64,000 nucleotides of DNA. It comes from Moringa oleifera (taxonomy: Eukaryota; Streptophyta; Magnoliopsida; Brassicales; Moringaceae). The notes under the pieces were generated by a model. That model had not been told where the DNA came from. It ran no database searches and saw nothing but the letters and a program-made list of their open reading frames with translations. The DNA lies in the NCBI GenBank assembly GCA_021397835.1, contig JAJFZO010000049.1:6825001-6889000 (forward strand). The letters are read 5' to 3'. Position 1 is the stretch's first letter, and each line of letters opens with the position of its first letter. The position numbers and the translations under genes were made by a program. Of this stretch, positions 26,590 to 40,137 are shown in pieces.

Positions 26590-28600
26590 AATAAATGAGA
26601 CCATACCTTATATTAATTCTTTCACACAATTATTAAATTTTATGAACTTAGAAAAATTATATTTTCGCCACCGTATTCAAGATATGTACACTATAAATTA
26701 AATTTATTTTTTACATATATATTGATGCTATTTAAAAATTTAAATAAAAATTTTATAAAATTTTTATATTTATTTATGTTATCAATTAAATTTTTATATT
26801 TAAAAAATATAAATTTAATTATAATCTGTTAATTTAATTTAAATTATATTATATTAAAAAATTTAAAAAATTAAAAATACTTAAATTAAAAATTTTATAT
26901 AATAATTTTAATTTAAAATTTTTTATATGTGTAAAAAAATATTAAAGCTATTATTACAAAAAAAATTTAAAATTTTTTGAGTACTAAAAATATATTTTAT
27001 ATTATCAAAATTTAAAAAAATTACAAAAATAAATCATAGGTTAAAAATTTATTCAAATTTAGTGGTAGATCCGAAATAAAGTGAAGAATTCATTTGAAAT
27101 ATTTTAAAAATATTTTAATAAAAAAATATTTTAAATTTTTTTATAATCATTTGAATTAAGATTTAATTTTAATTAAATAATAAATTAATATTAAAATTAT
27201 AAATTTTTATTTTATTATTTTTTAATTTTTTAAATAATAAATAAATTTTACATAAATAATTGATCTGTCAATTAAATACAATATAAAATTAACATTTTTA
27301 TTTTCATAAAAACATTTCTTCCAAAAGTTTAAAAAATTTCAAGTGTTGAAACGGTGTAATTACCTCTTAAACCAACAATATTTTATAATGTGAAAATTTC
27401 AAAACTTTGATTAATTTTGAATTTTATCAATACTTAACGATGACAAAAATAAGATATTCTAAAACTAAAACTTTAGAACACATTAATATTTTAGGTTTAA
27501 CTTAAGATAATAACCAAGAGTTAGTCACGGCCGCTAATATGAAAAACCAATGATTCACTATAGTAGCTTGCTAGCGTTATTACTACAATGATTATGCTTC
27601 TAATGATTAATGTCTTTCTATGTTAAGGATAATTCAAATCTTAATCATTTGGGTTAAGGCATATGGTTCACAGCTTCGGCACGATTAGCATGATTGCACG
27701 ATGCACATAAGTTATCATTAACAACTCCGATTAATCAAATTGATTTTCCTTCTATGAGAAAAAGCAAGGAGAAAAGATTTAAAAAATGTGACGAATGTTA
27801 TTATAAGATTAATCGATTATATTATAATGTAATACTTATTATAATTAAAGAATCTATTCTTTTCCATTAGACCATTCAAAGTCCTGACAAAGCTTCATTA
27901 CATGGAGTTTACTTTCTTTAGTAATTAATACCAATAATTAATTTGAATAAGTACAACTCACACCCATCAACTTGTAATTAACAAGATGCATTTAATTGAA
28001 CTACAGTGTCATCAATGTATAAATTGTCAAGACTTTGAAGTTTACACTGTTCATTGTGTTTTCAAGAATTCTTGAATCCATTATTCATCATTAATGCTAT
28101 ATTTAAAGGATAGAGATCTTTTATTTATTTTTCAACATGTTTTTTCTTAAATTTTTGATCTATGATAATGACATAAAATAATTTAATAAGATCAATCATT
28201 AAAATTTATTTATTTATTTATTAAATTTATTTTAAAAAATATTATCATTTACTATAATTATAGACTAAATGGGGTTATGCACTAATTACTAAGTGGGCAA
28301 TAATTGAGACTGAATTGGAAGGGCATGGCTGAGCTAACCTTTTGAGGAGGCTTCACATTCAAAGAGAAGGAAGAAGAGAGATATTGATGGCATGAATACG
28401 ACCCATAAGCCCTACCCACCCCATCTTTTTATGAGATGGCTTCACATGATCCCAGAACAAGTGACTCGTAAACAGCTCAAAAAGATCATGGATCAACATC
28501 TATAAATCAAAAGTCACACGTACAGTTTCCCATACAAAAGGAGGCTCCTTTTGTTTAATTTATGAAAAGGATTTGTTTTTGTAAAGAAATGATCCATTTT
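26590..28600. other. AT-rich intergenic DNA upstream of the DUF688 gene
   Basis: Very AT-rich from 26600 to about 27350, then more mixed. No coding sequence recognised. The last few hundred bases are presumably the DUF688 promoter. Confidence 0.55.
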
Positions 28601-28649
28601 CCATCGAGGGCGGGTAAGCTCTACTCAGCAAGCTAAGCAAGCACAAGCG

Positions 28650-29987
28650 TACAACCAAAATTATTCTTCTCTTCTTCCTTCTTTATTCTTTCTCTCTCTC
28701 TCCACCTCTCTCTCTCTCTGTGTCGAACTTTTTGCTTTGAATTTCAGTGTATGATGAAGCATTGGTCGTCTCAATAGAAACCCACGCTCTTTCTCTTTCT
28801 GTCTCTCCGGTGGACAGCGTCGTTTGCTCAATCTCTGAAGATAACACCAGGTTGATATCTGGTCGGCCATACTTACTGGTACTCTCTCTCTCCCTCTCCC
28901 TCATTCCATGTATTTGTAGTGTTACTGGGTTCTTCTTATACCATGTGTGGAAGTAAAAAATATGAACAAGATCTATGATTTTGGGTTTTTGGTGTTTTGA
29001 TGGTAGAAATTGGTTGTAGAAATACATTTTCTTTCAGGACCATTTCTCTCAAAATAAAGAATTCGAGTCTTGATCTTGGACGTTCCTTTATCAGTCAACT
29101 TTCAGTGAAGAACTTGAATTTTGAGCTGTTAATTCTTTGGTTTTTCATTTTTTTCAAATATTGTGGTGGGTTTTGATAAGATAATGTACTATTCGTTGGC
29201 AATTGAGATTTGACAGCTTCTTTCTGGGTCGGTGATTTTTATTAGTTATTTTATTTGTTAGATTGTATCCGTTTTCTTTGACTTATAACTCGTTGATTTT
29301 GCATTGACTGAGAACTGGAACCACCCCTGGTTTGGTAAGTGCTTTTTCTTAAAATTTTGAACCAATTGTTTTCCTGAAGTTCACCAAATATCTTATCAAA
29401 TATTAGAGTTTCAACCCTCTGTTTGGCTGCTGAGAAACCTGGGAGAAAGAAAAAGAAAATGCAATATCAAGTCTTGGATCATCAGAAATTGCTCTTTGAC
29501 TGAAAAGATTCAATTTCAGTAGTTTCTCTTTCTACTCATCTCAGTCTTGAAACAGAGCATAACGGAAGTTTCCAGAATCAACTTCTGGGCATGTGCGCCA
29601 GGGGACTCCAAAATCTGCACACAATCGATTGCTTGTTAGTATTGCCTTAGTAAGATAAATTCATTGGGAAATTTGGAAATCATACTGCATAAGCAGAAAA
29701 TATTGCCTATTATAAATGCTTAATAAATGGTAGGTGAAGCAAGATAGTTTCCTTTCGGATCCCTGCAAGATGAAGTTATTGATTTTCCATGAAATATCCC
29801 AGTGGGGAAGGTTTGAAATTGAAACTAAAACCTAGAAATTAGTGTATAGCAGATCCTTTGCATTGAATCTTTTGTGAGAAGGTTTGTAATTCATGTTTAT
29901 CTTACCTTGGACGAAATTCTGTTCAAATTGAATGTCGGATGACTTGCACATGAATTTTGCTTGTTTGAGTTGTGATTTCGTTCCATA
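28650..29987 (+). promoter_or_regulatory. Transcription start region, leader and leader intron of the DUF688 gene
   Basis: A CT-rich stretch at 28670-28720 with TCTCTCTCTC tracts marks the probable start. Candidate donors are CACCAG|GTTGAT at 28850 and ACTG|GTACTC near 28878; the acceptor before the coding exon is TTCTGCAG ending at 30001. The intervening 1.1 kb is T-rich and intron-like. An internal leader exon, for example after TTTCTTTCAG near 29037, is possible. Confidence 0.5.
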
Positions 29988-30011
29988 ATGTTGTTCTGCA
30001 GGATCAGATAC

Positions 30012-32426
30012 ATGTTACTGAAAAATTTAATGGAAGACAAGCAACTGGATTTTAATCAGCCACTTTTATCCGTTAGGCGGTTCTCATCAACACTGCCTGC
30101 CTCAGAAGTGGAGGGCAAAAGGAAAACTGATGATTCACTCCCTAAAATACCTCCTCTTCCGGTTTATAAATCAGAACTGAAATCCGGTCCTGTGAGGAAT
30201 CCAGGAACAGTTCCTTTCATTTGGGAGCAAGCCCCAGGAAGACCCAAGGATGAAAGCAACTCACAAGCCAAGGCTCTTGTGCAGCCCTCCATTGCCCCAA
30301 AGCTTCCACCTGGGAGGATTTTGGATGTCAAAGAGCAAGCTTTGGACAGAGGTTCTGAAGTTAAAGCAGTTACTTGCTCTGAGCATGGAAATGTCCATTC
30401 AAACTCTCAAAACGTTTCATCTGTAGATAAGAATGTAAATAAATACGAGAGTTCCAGGAAGAGAATGGAGGACACAGGGAGTTCTGGCTCAGATGATGAT
30501 GAGGCCTACGTGGATGCACTTGATACACTCTCACGGACTGAATCATTCTTCTTGAATTGTAGTCTAACTGGTGTCAGTGGGTTGGATGGACCAGACCTGA
30601 AGCCATCTGGAATCTTCTCTGCAGATCCACAAACTCGAGATTTGATGATGGGCCGGTTCTTGCCTGCAGCAAAGGCAATGGCTTCAGAAACACCTCCACA
30701 TGCTATTAGGAAGCAACCCAAAGTACAAGAACGGCCAAGACATGTAAAGAAGGAAGTTGGTGGGAACAAGCAACATTCACTTTATCAATATAGTCCAAAC
30801 AATTTCTCACCTTATGCACAAGATAAAACATGGGAAGAAAGTGAAGATGAGGATGATTGTAATGGACATGAAAAATCATCAGCTGGAATTTGTGGATTGT
30901 TTCCTCAGTTGTGCTTGAAAAGTTCCTTTTGTCTTTTGAATCCAGTGCCAGGGATGAGAATGCATGGCCGAAAACAAGCTTCTTCTGTTCGCACTCTTCA
31001 TACTAAATCTTTGAATGCTGGATCCTTCGGTGAAACTAGGAGCAAGGTATTAAAGTTTCTATTCATCTGTAGTTGACTTTTTACTATTGCCTTTCCTTTA
31101 TTCTTTGTTATGATCATTGTCTGCAAAACTGTGATTCAATATTAATTTTTCTTTCATATTACAGCATGCTAAGAGTGCTGCATGCGAGCAGAGACTACCA
31201 GGGGGACACCGTAGGATGGAGCACCATGCTGATAGGACAAAACCAAAATGGGAACCCAACCAGATCACTTGTGACAGTCATAAACTGAATGGACCACCTC
31301 TATACAGGCTTTTGCAGAATAATGAGATATCTTCCCAAAATGTTCTACTCCTATCTGATGTCCATGAAAAATCAAATCCAAGTTTTCCTGAAAAACTTAA
31401 GGATTTTGAAGTTAAAGGTGTTGATTCACGAGCAGAAGGCAGGAAAAATATTCGAGACCTGTTGTCTGGTGAGGAAAATAAATGGGAATCTGGCTCTGGG
31501 AGTCCAGTGGTTGAGAAAACTCTTTACATAGATTCTGTACATAACGTGAACTCTGCCAATACAAATTCAGCAGATACAAAGGAGGTAACTGATTACCAAG
31601 GGGCTGATTTTAAAAGTCATTTGAAAAGTATGGGAATAGAAGAAACTCCTTCAGTGCTTTCTTCGCTTCTTGAAGCCAAGCATCTAGATATTGTGGATGA
31701 AAAGGCAGTATCGCTACAAAGAAGTTCTGAGCCTCTTGATTCCTCTTCCCAGTCCCCTCCTGAGAGATTGACTTGTGGCATGCAGACAGATGCTTATGGA
31801 TATGGTCAACATCTTATTCAAGATTGCATCAAGTTGAGAAGCCCAAAGATGGTTGAAAAGGGGAAGATCAATCTGGAAAGCCAACGGACTGTGAAACAAT
31901 GTAGTCAAGAAAGTTCTGATTGCCTCAGCCAGGATCCTATTACATTGGCAAGATCAAAAGAATCTGACAATAAGAAGATTGCTTTTCAAAGTCAGCTGCA
32001 TATGAAATCAAGTAATCAAGAAAGTCCTCATGGCAATTATACACAGCTTCCTCTTCCTCTGCCTTCGCCAAAATCTCCATCAGAGTCTTGGCTAAAGCGT
32101 ACTTTGCCTACTGTTTCAACAAGGAACTCATCTTCATGTTCTTCTCTTGGTACAAATAATTATATTAGAGCTCAGGCTTCCAAAACACCCTCTGTGGATC
32201 CTAAGTGGGAAATTATTGTTAAATCTTCCAATGTGGAGCATGGGCGCCTGCGGTATTCCACGGTATTTTTATCACATTTTCCCCTTAATGATTAATCTTT
32301 ACTGCCTTGTGGAAAATTTTATGTTTGCTTTACTCCTGAATCTTTAGTTTATGGATCAATCTATGATAACTCACTTCATGTTCTTTATCATGTCAGGAGC
32401 AACTTGATCCTATACCAGAGAGTTAG
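30012..32426 (+). CDS. DUF688 family protein, function unknown
   Basis: Three coding exons with GT-AG borders and matching phase: 30012-31046 (donor AGCAAG|GTATTA), 31165-32262 (acceptor ATTACAG|CATGCT, donor TCCACG|GTATTT) and 32397-32426, which adds EQLDPIPES and a TAG stop. The product is 720 residues from the ATG at 30012, or 714 from the ATG at 30030 (MEDKQLDFNQPLL), where homologues as I remember them begin. Family hallmarks: SVRRFSS near the start, LPKIPPLPVYKSELKSGPVR, and PGTVPFIWEQAPGRPK near residues 60-80. The rest is mostly low-complexity, rich in Ser, Lys and acidic residues (GSSGSDDDEAYVD, WEESEDEDD), suggesting disorder. There is no signal peptide or convincing membrane segment. 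The molecular role of DUF688 proteins is not known to me. Confidence 0.9.
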
Positions 32427-32760
32427 CAGTTTAGAAGCCTCCAATCCGTGGACTCTTTTGCTTGTTTGTCTGTGAAGGGGTATATAAGGTGCTGAAAATA
32501 CATTTCTGTTTCCTCACAAGTTTTCTCCTGAAAGGTCCTTCTGCAGTTGCTTGGTACATAATGGGTAACTGTAAATTTACATGCCCATATATTTCATACC
32601 CTGTAATAAGAAGTCACAGTTTTCAATTACTTGTAAATTTATGAGTTGTATGAACTTAATTTTGTTTCTTTTGCATCTGATTCCTTTGTAAATGGAAATT
32701 GAAAGCGCCTTTTTTTTTTCAGTGTAATAATAAAGCAGCAAAATGCTGCTTTTAGCCATG
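32427..32760 (+). terminator. 3' untranslated region and poly(A) signal of the DUF688 gene
   Basis: AATAAA at 32729-32734, about 300 bp after the stop codon, is a good polyadenylation signal; the end is expected within the next few tens of bases. Confidence 0.6.
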
Positions 32761-35080
32761 TACATGGTCTCACATAGATTGCTATAGTTCAAATAAGATT
32801 AGTTCGTAGTTGGCAAATGAAATGGTAGGGTTCTGTGGTACTAAGATCAATAAGTTTTTTTACCTTGTGAAAATTCTTTATATATGTTGCTTCCTGATCT
32901 TTCACTTTATCGCTTTTGTTGACATGTCTGAGAAGTCGATTGCATGTAACCTATGGCATTTTGCCAAGTTTACTTGCTTGAGTGCTGTTATTATTTGTTC
33001 TAGCCATCTGAAGTGCCTGTCTTAAGACGTTCTCATGAACCTGTTCATTATATGTTTTGCTGAATGATGCCTGCATCAGAGACTAATTCAATTCTCCTTT
33101 TTAACTATTAGTACCCGTTTGGCTTGCAGGATTAGTTACTCTAGTGAACATCTTAGAGTCAAGGTGATCCCAACAGTGTAGGTTTCTCAAGATTTTCACT
33201 GGAGCTCATGTTTAATGGGAGTGGTTTGCAAAGGCAGTTTACATCTTGTTTCAGGCTATTGTCGCTAGTTTCTGCAGAGTGCAGGTTCACCAATTAAGGA
33301 ATTGATTGAAGAAAAATCTTAACTTAATGTGTTGTGGCTAATCCCTCATCGTATAAAGGATCCTATGAAATAATTGTAACAAAGCTTTCTGGCTTTTGCT
33401 TCCTTTTTTCCACCAAAAACAGACCAGAGCAAGCTAGACTCTCTTATCTCTTGAAAAACCTAGATGAAACCTATGCTATATTCCTTATAAGAGAACCTGC
33501 CAGGCATTGCAACCTGTGAGCCGTTAATCTGATTCATTAACTACTAGCCTATGTGCCACTGTACTCCCTGGCATCTGATGCCTTGAAGGCAATATAAGAA
33601 AGATAATTACATAGCATTGCATACAGAAAATTACATAGAATTGAAAATCAGTGTTTTTAAATTCTACAAACCCTTAAAATTTTATTTTAGGGCTTTATGT
33701 ATAAGCTTTAGTTTTATGTTTACAGGCTTTTGAAATCTTGAAAGTGCAAGAGAGTGCTATTGCTGTCCCAAAGAACATGCTAGTAAAGAAATGTAAGAAC
33801 TTAGGGGGCTCTATCATGGGTTTATTTTCTCTTTCCCAGATGTGTCATCACCCAGATCTTATCTATTACAATGGCTATTTTTGTTATTTTATTTATTTTT
33901 ACTTTCATAAATATGACTTGCCTGTTGTCTATTCAACTAAAATAGATATAAATAAACAAAGCAAAATTTGAAACATCAATACTGTTGAAGAAGTTGATCA
34001 TGTGTTGATGGCAAAAATTGTTCTTCCTTTTTCTTCCCCTTTGACCCTTCTTCAATTGGATCATTTATGGTGGTAAACATTTTTTTGTGGCTGCTGTCTT
34101 TGGATTATTCATCGGTCTATCTGAATTTTTAGGGCTTTGGAGTTGTTTAGTGGGCTCTTGGCCCTCCCTTACGTAATTTGGGTGTCTGCTTTCATGTGGG
34201 CTTTTTGCCATGGTTTTATAATTAGATCAAACGTTTTCCCCCTTTTTTCTTAGCCTGCAGATGATCAAATAGTTCCGTGACAGTATATTGGGATGGAGAT
34301 GAATGTTTAGGGTTTGTTTATTTATTTATAATTAGAATAAACCGCAGATAAAGTAAAAAAATAAAATAAAATGATTTTAAAATAAACAACTTACTTGATC
34401 CCAAATCGAAATAAATTACTATAAATTTACTTATATATTTTTAAAGTAGATTATACATGTTTAATTAAAAACTAATATTATATAGTTTAATAATTATTAT
34501 AATGTTAAAAATAAATAAATATTATTTAAAATTATATGTTTTATAACAATAAGAATTAAACATAATTTTTTTAATAATTAATTTTTTTTGAAAAATAAGT
34601 AATAAATTTATATCACCCATGTCATAAACATCAAATAAATTTTAAACATTAATATAAAATAGGATATATTTGATTTTTTTCCTGTTCTTGAAAAAACTGA
34701 AGAGTCAAATAATAATTAAAGCTAGGATTTAGGAATGCGAATACCAATCTAAGGAGGGACTTGGGATTGTCATTCCCATTCTTTAATCCCAAATTTAACT
34801 CGACTCCGTGATAAACACAATTTGAAAAATAACACAAAATTTATTTTGATTCACACTTTGATTGTCCTATCCTGATTAGTAAATATATTATTAGCCTTAT
34901 CATGCATGGTTTTAGTTGAGAGAAAGTAATCAAGTGGCATCCTAGAGGTATTGGCCTTAATTGATAAGAGAAATTGTGTTGGTACGAAAATCAAATTTTT
35001 ACATGTGATTTTTTTTTTTTTGACAATGCAATAGTCTTTTCAAAGTAGACGTATCAAAAGATGAGCTACACATCTAATGA
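32760..35080. other. Intergenic DNA
   Basis: First kilobase is of mixed composition with several short open frames (32810, 33334, 33738) that match nothing I recognise; after 34300 it becomes very AT-rich. No gene supported. Confidence 0.55.
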
Positions 35081-35222
35081 AGGTTGAGAAATTAGCCTAT
35101 AAAAGGTTGAGTTGAAGAGCTCTTGAAAGTTATGTTGAGAAATTAGTTGGGAAAAGGTTGAGCTAAAGAGTACTTAACGGATGAGCTAAGTAGCTCTTGA
35201 AGGTTGAGTTAAGAAGTTAGTT
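35080..35222. repeat. Short imperfect tandem repeat
   Basis: Blocks of GAAGGTTGAGAAATTAG and AAAGGTTGAGTTGAAGAGCTC type alternate two to three times across 140 bp. Copies are imperfect. Confidence 0.55.
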
Positions 35223-36436
35223 TATTATATGGTCTTTCATTTTAAGAGTTCTGGATCTTGTAAATTATTTTAACCAAAATTTGTTACTATGTTGCATATT
35301 TTAAGATACTGATGATGATATTAAGAAATAATTTAAGAAAATCAAAAGCTACCATAAGAGAAATATGAACTAAGATTATTTTATTAAAACTGTTAAATAT
35401 AAGAAACTGTAATGATAAATATATGCATAATAAAAACAGATGATCGAGCATTAGGATGTTAAAAAAACTAGAAGAAAACTTAGCCTAGATGTTAAAGAAC
35501 CAATTTAGAAAGATTACATAAACTGTGTAAGCAAGCATTTGCACTTAGTTTTTCATGGTTCATGGGTATGTAGTTGTTAAAATCACTAGAGATGCAAGTT
35601 CCTTGGTGCCTAAATTGGAAAAAATTAAACCATTCCAAACTCCTTTTGGAGGTTGCAACTGACCTTATCGAAAGTCAGAGCAACTTCCTTAATAGTGTCT
35701 AAAGTATCGCTAAAGGCACATACAAAATTTGTATTTTCCTTCCTTTTCAGAGCTTTCAACCTAATTACTTTCAAAATCCAAATTTTTTAAATTGTAGATA
35801 GTTTTAGTTGGAGCTAGAATTGAAAAGCCAAAGAGCTTGAGCTCCATTGGTGAACTCTTTCACATTCATCAAGGGGAAAGGCATCTTTTTTTGAACTTCT
35901 GCTCACAAAATAATTGTGTAGCCTTAATGTGAACATATCTCTTAAACTTGTATTCTAAGAATAACCTTTGTTTTCTTCTTTATGATTTTTATATTCTTAA
36001 ATTATCAACCATTATTAGATAAGATATAATACTAACTAAAATCTTTCCTTGTGTTGGTTTTTTCTTTTTCCTAATTTCTTGTATTACTCACTCACTTTTG
36101 CTATTATAGAAACTTATTAGTCATGGGATCTAATACTTCCTCCATCTCTTTTGACGTATGAGAGTATTAGCCCTAAAATTGAGTTGACAACAATTGTTTC
36201 TCACTCTTTTTTTTTTTTTAAGGAACAAAATGAGTAGAAATCAATAAAGACCTACATGTTGAAATTTGATAAATCTTTAAAGAAATAGTTGAATTAAAGA
36301 AAAATTCCATGTAAGTACATGAATTAAAAAAGAGATGTTGTTCAACAAGAGTGAAAAAAAGGGAAAAACAAACAAAAGGAAAGTTTTGCAATTAAGAACC
36401 ATCATCTAATATCAAAGAACAACCGACAACATTGAT
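35223..36436. other. Intergenic DNA
   Basis: No gene or element recognised up to the start of the copia relic. Confidence 0.5.
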
Positions 36437-36661
36437 CTTATTAGATCAGATTATATTTATGGTTACCTTTGTCTTTATTTTTATCTTTATATTTTTAATG
36501 CAGTTATCTAATTTAGCCAAAATAGGTTAGACTTAGAGTTGTTTAATTTCATTCACATACAATTGTTTGTAAGTCTATATAATCACATATTAGTGAATTA
36601 GTATTATCAAGTAGTAGAAATAAAAAATCTTAGTTGCCTTTCTTTTTTTATAAGCTTCACA
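36437..36661 (+). repeat. 5' LTR of the copia relic
   Basis: The segment containing TTTAATTTCATTCACATACA and TATATAATCACATATTAGTG is repeated, diverged, at 40138-40312. It ends in CA at 36661 just before the primer binding site. The left border is approximate. Confidence 0.7.
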
Positions 36662-36672
36662 TGGTATCAGAG
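36662..36672 (+). other. Primer binding site of the copia relic
   Basis: TGGTATCAGAG directly follows the LTR end; this is the usual plant copia site for initiator tRNA-Met. Confidence 0.75.
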
Positions 36673-38456
36673 AAAAAAGATTCATTGGATTGATTATTTT
36701 TTTCATTATAAAAAATAGTTTTGATATTGATTTGGTGAAGCAAGTGAGAGCTGCAAAGTGATGAATTAGATAAATAAATTATGCATAGTTTTAATTTTAA
36801 ATTCAAGTATAGTTTGAATTTTTATTGTTATGCAATTTACCTTGATTTTTTTAATTGGGTGTCTGATTTTTGCAATTTGTTAGGGATGAAGATGATTTTC
36901 TTCATAATTTGATTGCATCTGTCTTTACAACACCTAAGAGATTACCTAACGAAATTGCAAAAGTTATGCATGAGAAGAATCGCTTTTGATGAACATAGTT
37001 ATTACAAGTAAAAAAGATATTGGAAGGATCAGTCTTAACAACATTCTCTATGAAAGTTTAGTAATGAATCACATCAATGAACTTCCAAGCTGCCCCTATC
37101 TAATACTATAGTATACTTAGATCTTCATTAACCCCATAGATCTTAAACAATTTAGTAGTTCCTTACAACACAACCACATGTCATGTCTGCTTCCTCTGAT
37201 ATTGGTTTATCATTTTTTTAGTATGTCTTTTTCATTATGGGCTCTTAGATTTTAGAGCTTAACACTATATGTCACTTGATTTTTCATCCCAAAGACTCAA
37301 AGATATTTTAATACAATACACAGTTGAGTGCCTACTACTCAACGTGTTTACAATTAAACCTTTTTTTTTTTTTTATAATACTCAAGGGGTGTGTCATACT
37401 GAAACGTTCCTTTAGTTCCCAAAATTTTAAAAACTCATTTTTAGCCAATCAATTTGGATCACATAGATCACTATCCAAGTGGCACTTATCCTTCAAAGAC
37501 TAGGTCAAGTCCTTCTCTCACTAGGACTCTTCCGTAAGTCAAAGAATCTTATCCTTTTTAAAGATTGATTCAAAGCCTTTATCTTTTATTGGCATTTCTT
37601 TGTATGTTTAAGGACTTAACTTTCATTTTGGACTATTGTTAGTGCCTTATTCTACCTAAAATTTTCCTAAGTCATGGATAATTATCACTTCCCCTTAGCA
37701 TTACCTTGCCCTTCTCAAAGGAATAACCATGTCCTTCATTGTAGGATATCCTTGACTTGCTCGACCCATCGTCCATGCGAACCTGAGCTACCAAATTGTG
37801 TCTTGTGTCCTCGTCATTAGGCATCTTCACACCACAAGGCACTGGTTCTTGCTTGAATTGTCTCTACTGCTCTCCCCTTGAGCAGACTTATGATGTTGTT
37901 CGTGTGCCTTATCCTTAGTTTCATGACATTTTATCTTATCAGTGTATCTCACCATAATGAGTACAAAGGTTGGTCTCTGACTAAATCTCATGCATATGCT
38001 TCCAACACTAGTATATGTTTCAATCTAGCTAGCGTACTCCACTCACACTGGTGTATTTTGGTCTGGACGTGGTACAAGGCACTCAACCCTTAAATCGCAT
38101 TCAAATTTAAGGGTATGACACATGAACTTTACTTTTCTCTTGTCCATTCGTGTTTGTTTATATATATCCATTCCTACTCTTTTTTTAGATAACGGTTCTT
38201 GTAGGCTTAACATTGATAATTTAACAAATATTGGCACTGTAGTTCCTAATGACTACCACTACTGTCCCTCTTAAGATGCTCTAAAACCTTCTGAGATTGT
38301 GGATTGTCCTCGTTGCTCATAATCTATTCATAAGTTAATTAAACTATCAAATCTTGTCTTTTCTCGTTATTTCAACTCTTTTGTTTTCTTTTTCACTTCT
38401 ATTCATCATCTTTTTGAGCCTCTATCCTAGAGAGAAATAATACTTGATCATATTTG

Positions 38457-38672
38457 GTAGTAGAGATCAAGATTCTCTACTACTTGAGCTAGTGTTGAGC
38501 TTTTATTAAAGTTTTAAAAAGGTATTTTTGGTAATTTATCATATTAATGTAAAAAATTAAAAAACTAAGAAAAAAATTTTAATCATTGATTTTATTAATG
38601 CTACATGTCATTATTATATTAAAAAGATTAACACAGCTTAGATTAGCAAAGGGTCAAAATCTTGGTAATAGA
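38457..38672. mobile_element. Possible MITE-like insertion in the copia relic
   Basis: The copia coding remains are interrupted here by about 220 bp of AT-rich non-coding DNA. Its left end has a perfect 9-bp inverted repeat (GTAGTAGAG at 38457-38465 and CTCTACTAC at 38475-38483) and both ends contain a CAAGATT/AATCTTG-type block. Terminal repeats and target duplication are not clear. Confidence 0.3.
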
Positions 38673-40075
38673 CTATGGCTAAGGAGCTTATTACTTTACA
38701 TTAGACTTTTACTTGGGATTTAGTGGCTTTACCACTAGGCAAACATGCAATTAATTCTTGTTGGGTTTATAAGATCAAAATCAAGTTTGATGGTCTATTG
38801 AAGGATATAAGGCTCAGTTGGCAATTAAAGGATATTCTCAACAATATAGTTTGAATTTTTAGGAGACTTTTACTCCTTTTGTAAAAACGACTACAGTTTG
38901 CATGCTAATTATAGTTGCCTCTATTCATGGGTGGAATTTTCTAAGATGGATATTAAAAACACATTTTTGAATGGTGATTTCTAAAAAGTTTTTATGGTTC
39001 CTATCTTGCTGTTTCTCGTAAATTTGGTTAAGTTTGTCGGCTTCGAAAGCTCTTTATGGTCTCAAACAAGCACTTTGAGCTTAGTTTGAAAAATTTCCTA
39101 TTGTGAACTCCTCACTTGGTTTTAATTCAAGCTATCATGATTCTACTTTGTTCATTAAAAATAATTGTACAAATCATATTTTGTTTTTTTTTATATGTTG
39201 ATGATGTAATTATTATTGGTGATGATCTTGATGAAATTGTAATGCTGAAGAAAGGTTAATATGTTATTTTGCAATGAAAGATTTCGAGTCACTACAATTT
39301 TTTTGAAGATTAAAGTTGCGTCATTTTCAAATGGTTATCTTCTCTCTTAAACAAATTACATAGCTGATATTCTTAAGTGGGCTCACCTAACTAATAACAA
39401 GACTATTGATACTCCTCTAGAATTTAGTGCTCGTTATTCTTCTTTTGATGGTCTTCTTTTACTAGATCCTAGTTCATATTGTACTATTATTGGCAGTTTG
39501 GTTTATCTCGCCATCATCCATCTAGATATTGCATATGCATTTCATATAGTTAGTTAGCTTGTTGCCTTACCTACCATAATTTATTAGGCTGTTGTTCTCC
39601 TCATTTTCGAGGCATTCAATTGTGGAATCTTTTACTTTCTTTAACTTTATCTTTGGAATTACATGCATACTCTAATAATGCTTAGGTTAATGATTCTATT
39701 AAAGAAAAATCTACTATTGGGTTTTATATTTTCTTAGGAGACTTTCTTATTTTTTAAAAAATAAAAAATGAGATATTTATTTTAAGATCTCCAATAAAAA
39801 TAGAGTATCATACTTTAACATCTACTACTTATGAGATAATTTAGTTGCATTAGTTGCTTGCTAAAATGAGCGTCTTTCTTTTTCAATCCACTCTCGATAA
39901 TAAGAGTATTATTCAAGTTGTGCAAAATTCGATCTTTCATAAGTGGACCAACCTTATTGAGATTGATTGCCATGTCACTAGGCATCAATATGAGATCGAC
40001 ACCATTATGTTGCCTCTCCTTCCTTCCTATATGTAGATTGCAAATTTGTTTACCAAGTCACACTCGATTTCGCTT
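38672..40075 (+). pseudogene. Copia reverse transcriptase and RNase H, decayed
   Basis: Frames can be joined by eye: TWDLVALPLGKHAINSCWVY and GYSQQ, then MDIKNTFLNGDF, KALYGLKQAL, YVDDVIIIGDDLDEI (near 39200) and CYFAMKDFESLQFF. The RNase H part has ELHAYSNNA, KSTIGFYIFLGDF, EYHTLTSTTYEII and HKWTNLIEIDCHVTRHQYEI, ending near LFTKSHSI at about 40068. Many stops and frameshifts separate the pieces. The YVDD catalytic box itself is still legible. Confidence 0.85.
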
Positions 40076-40137
40076 TTTTGTTTTTTGTTTGGCAAATTTT
40101 TAATGCTTTTTACAATCATATGTGAGTTTGAACGGAG

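Noticed and set aside
28661..29027. Glu/Arg-rich frames opposite the DUF688 leader
   Set aside because: They translate the CT/GA-rich leader repeat and have no family resemblance.
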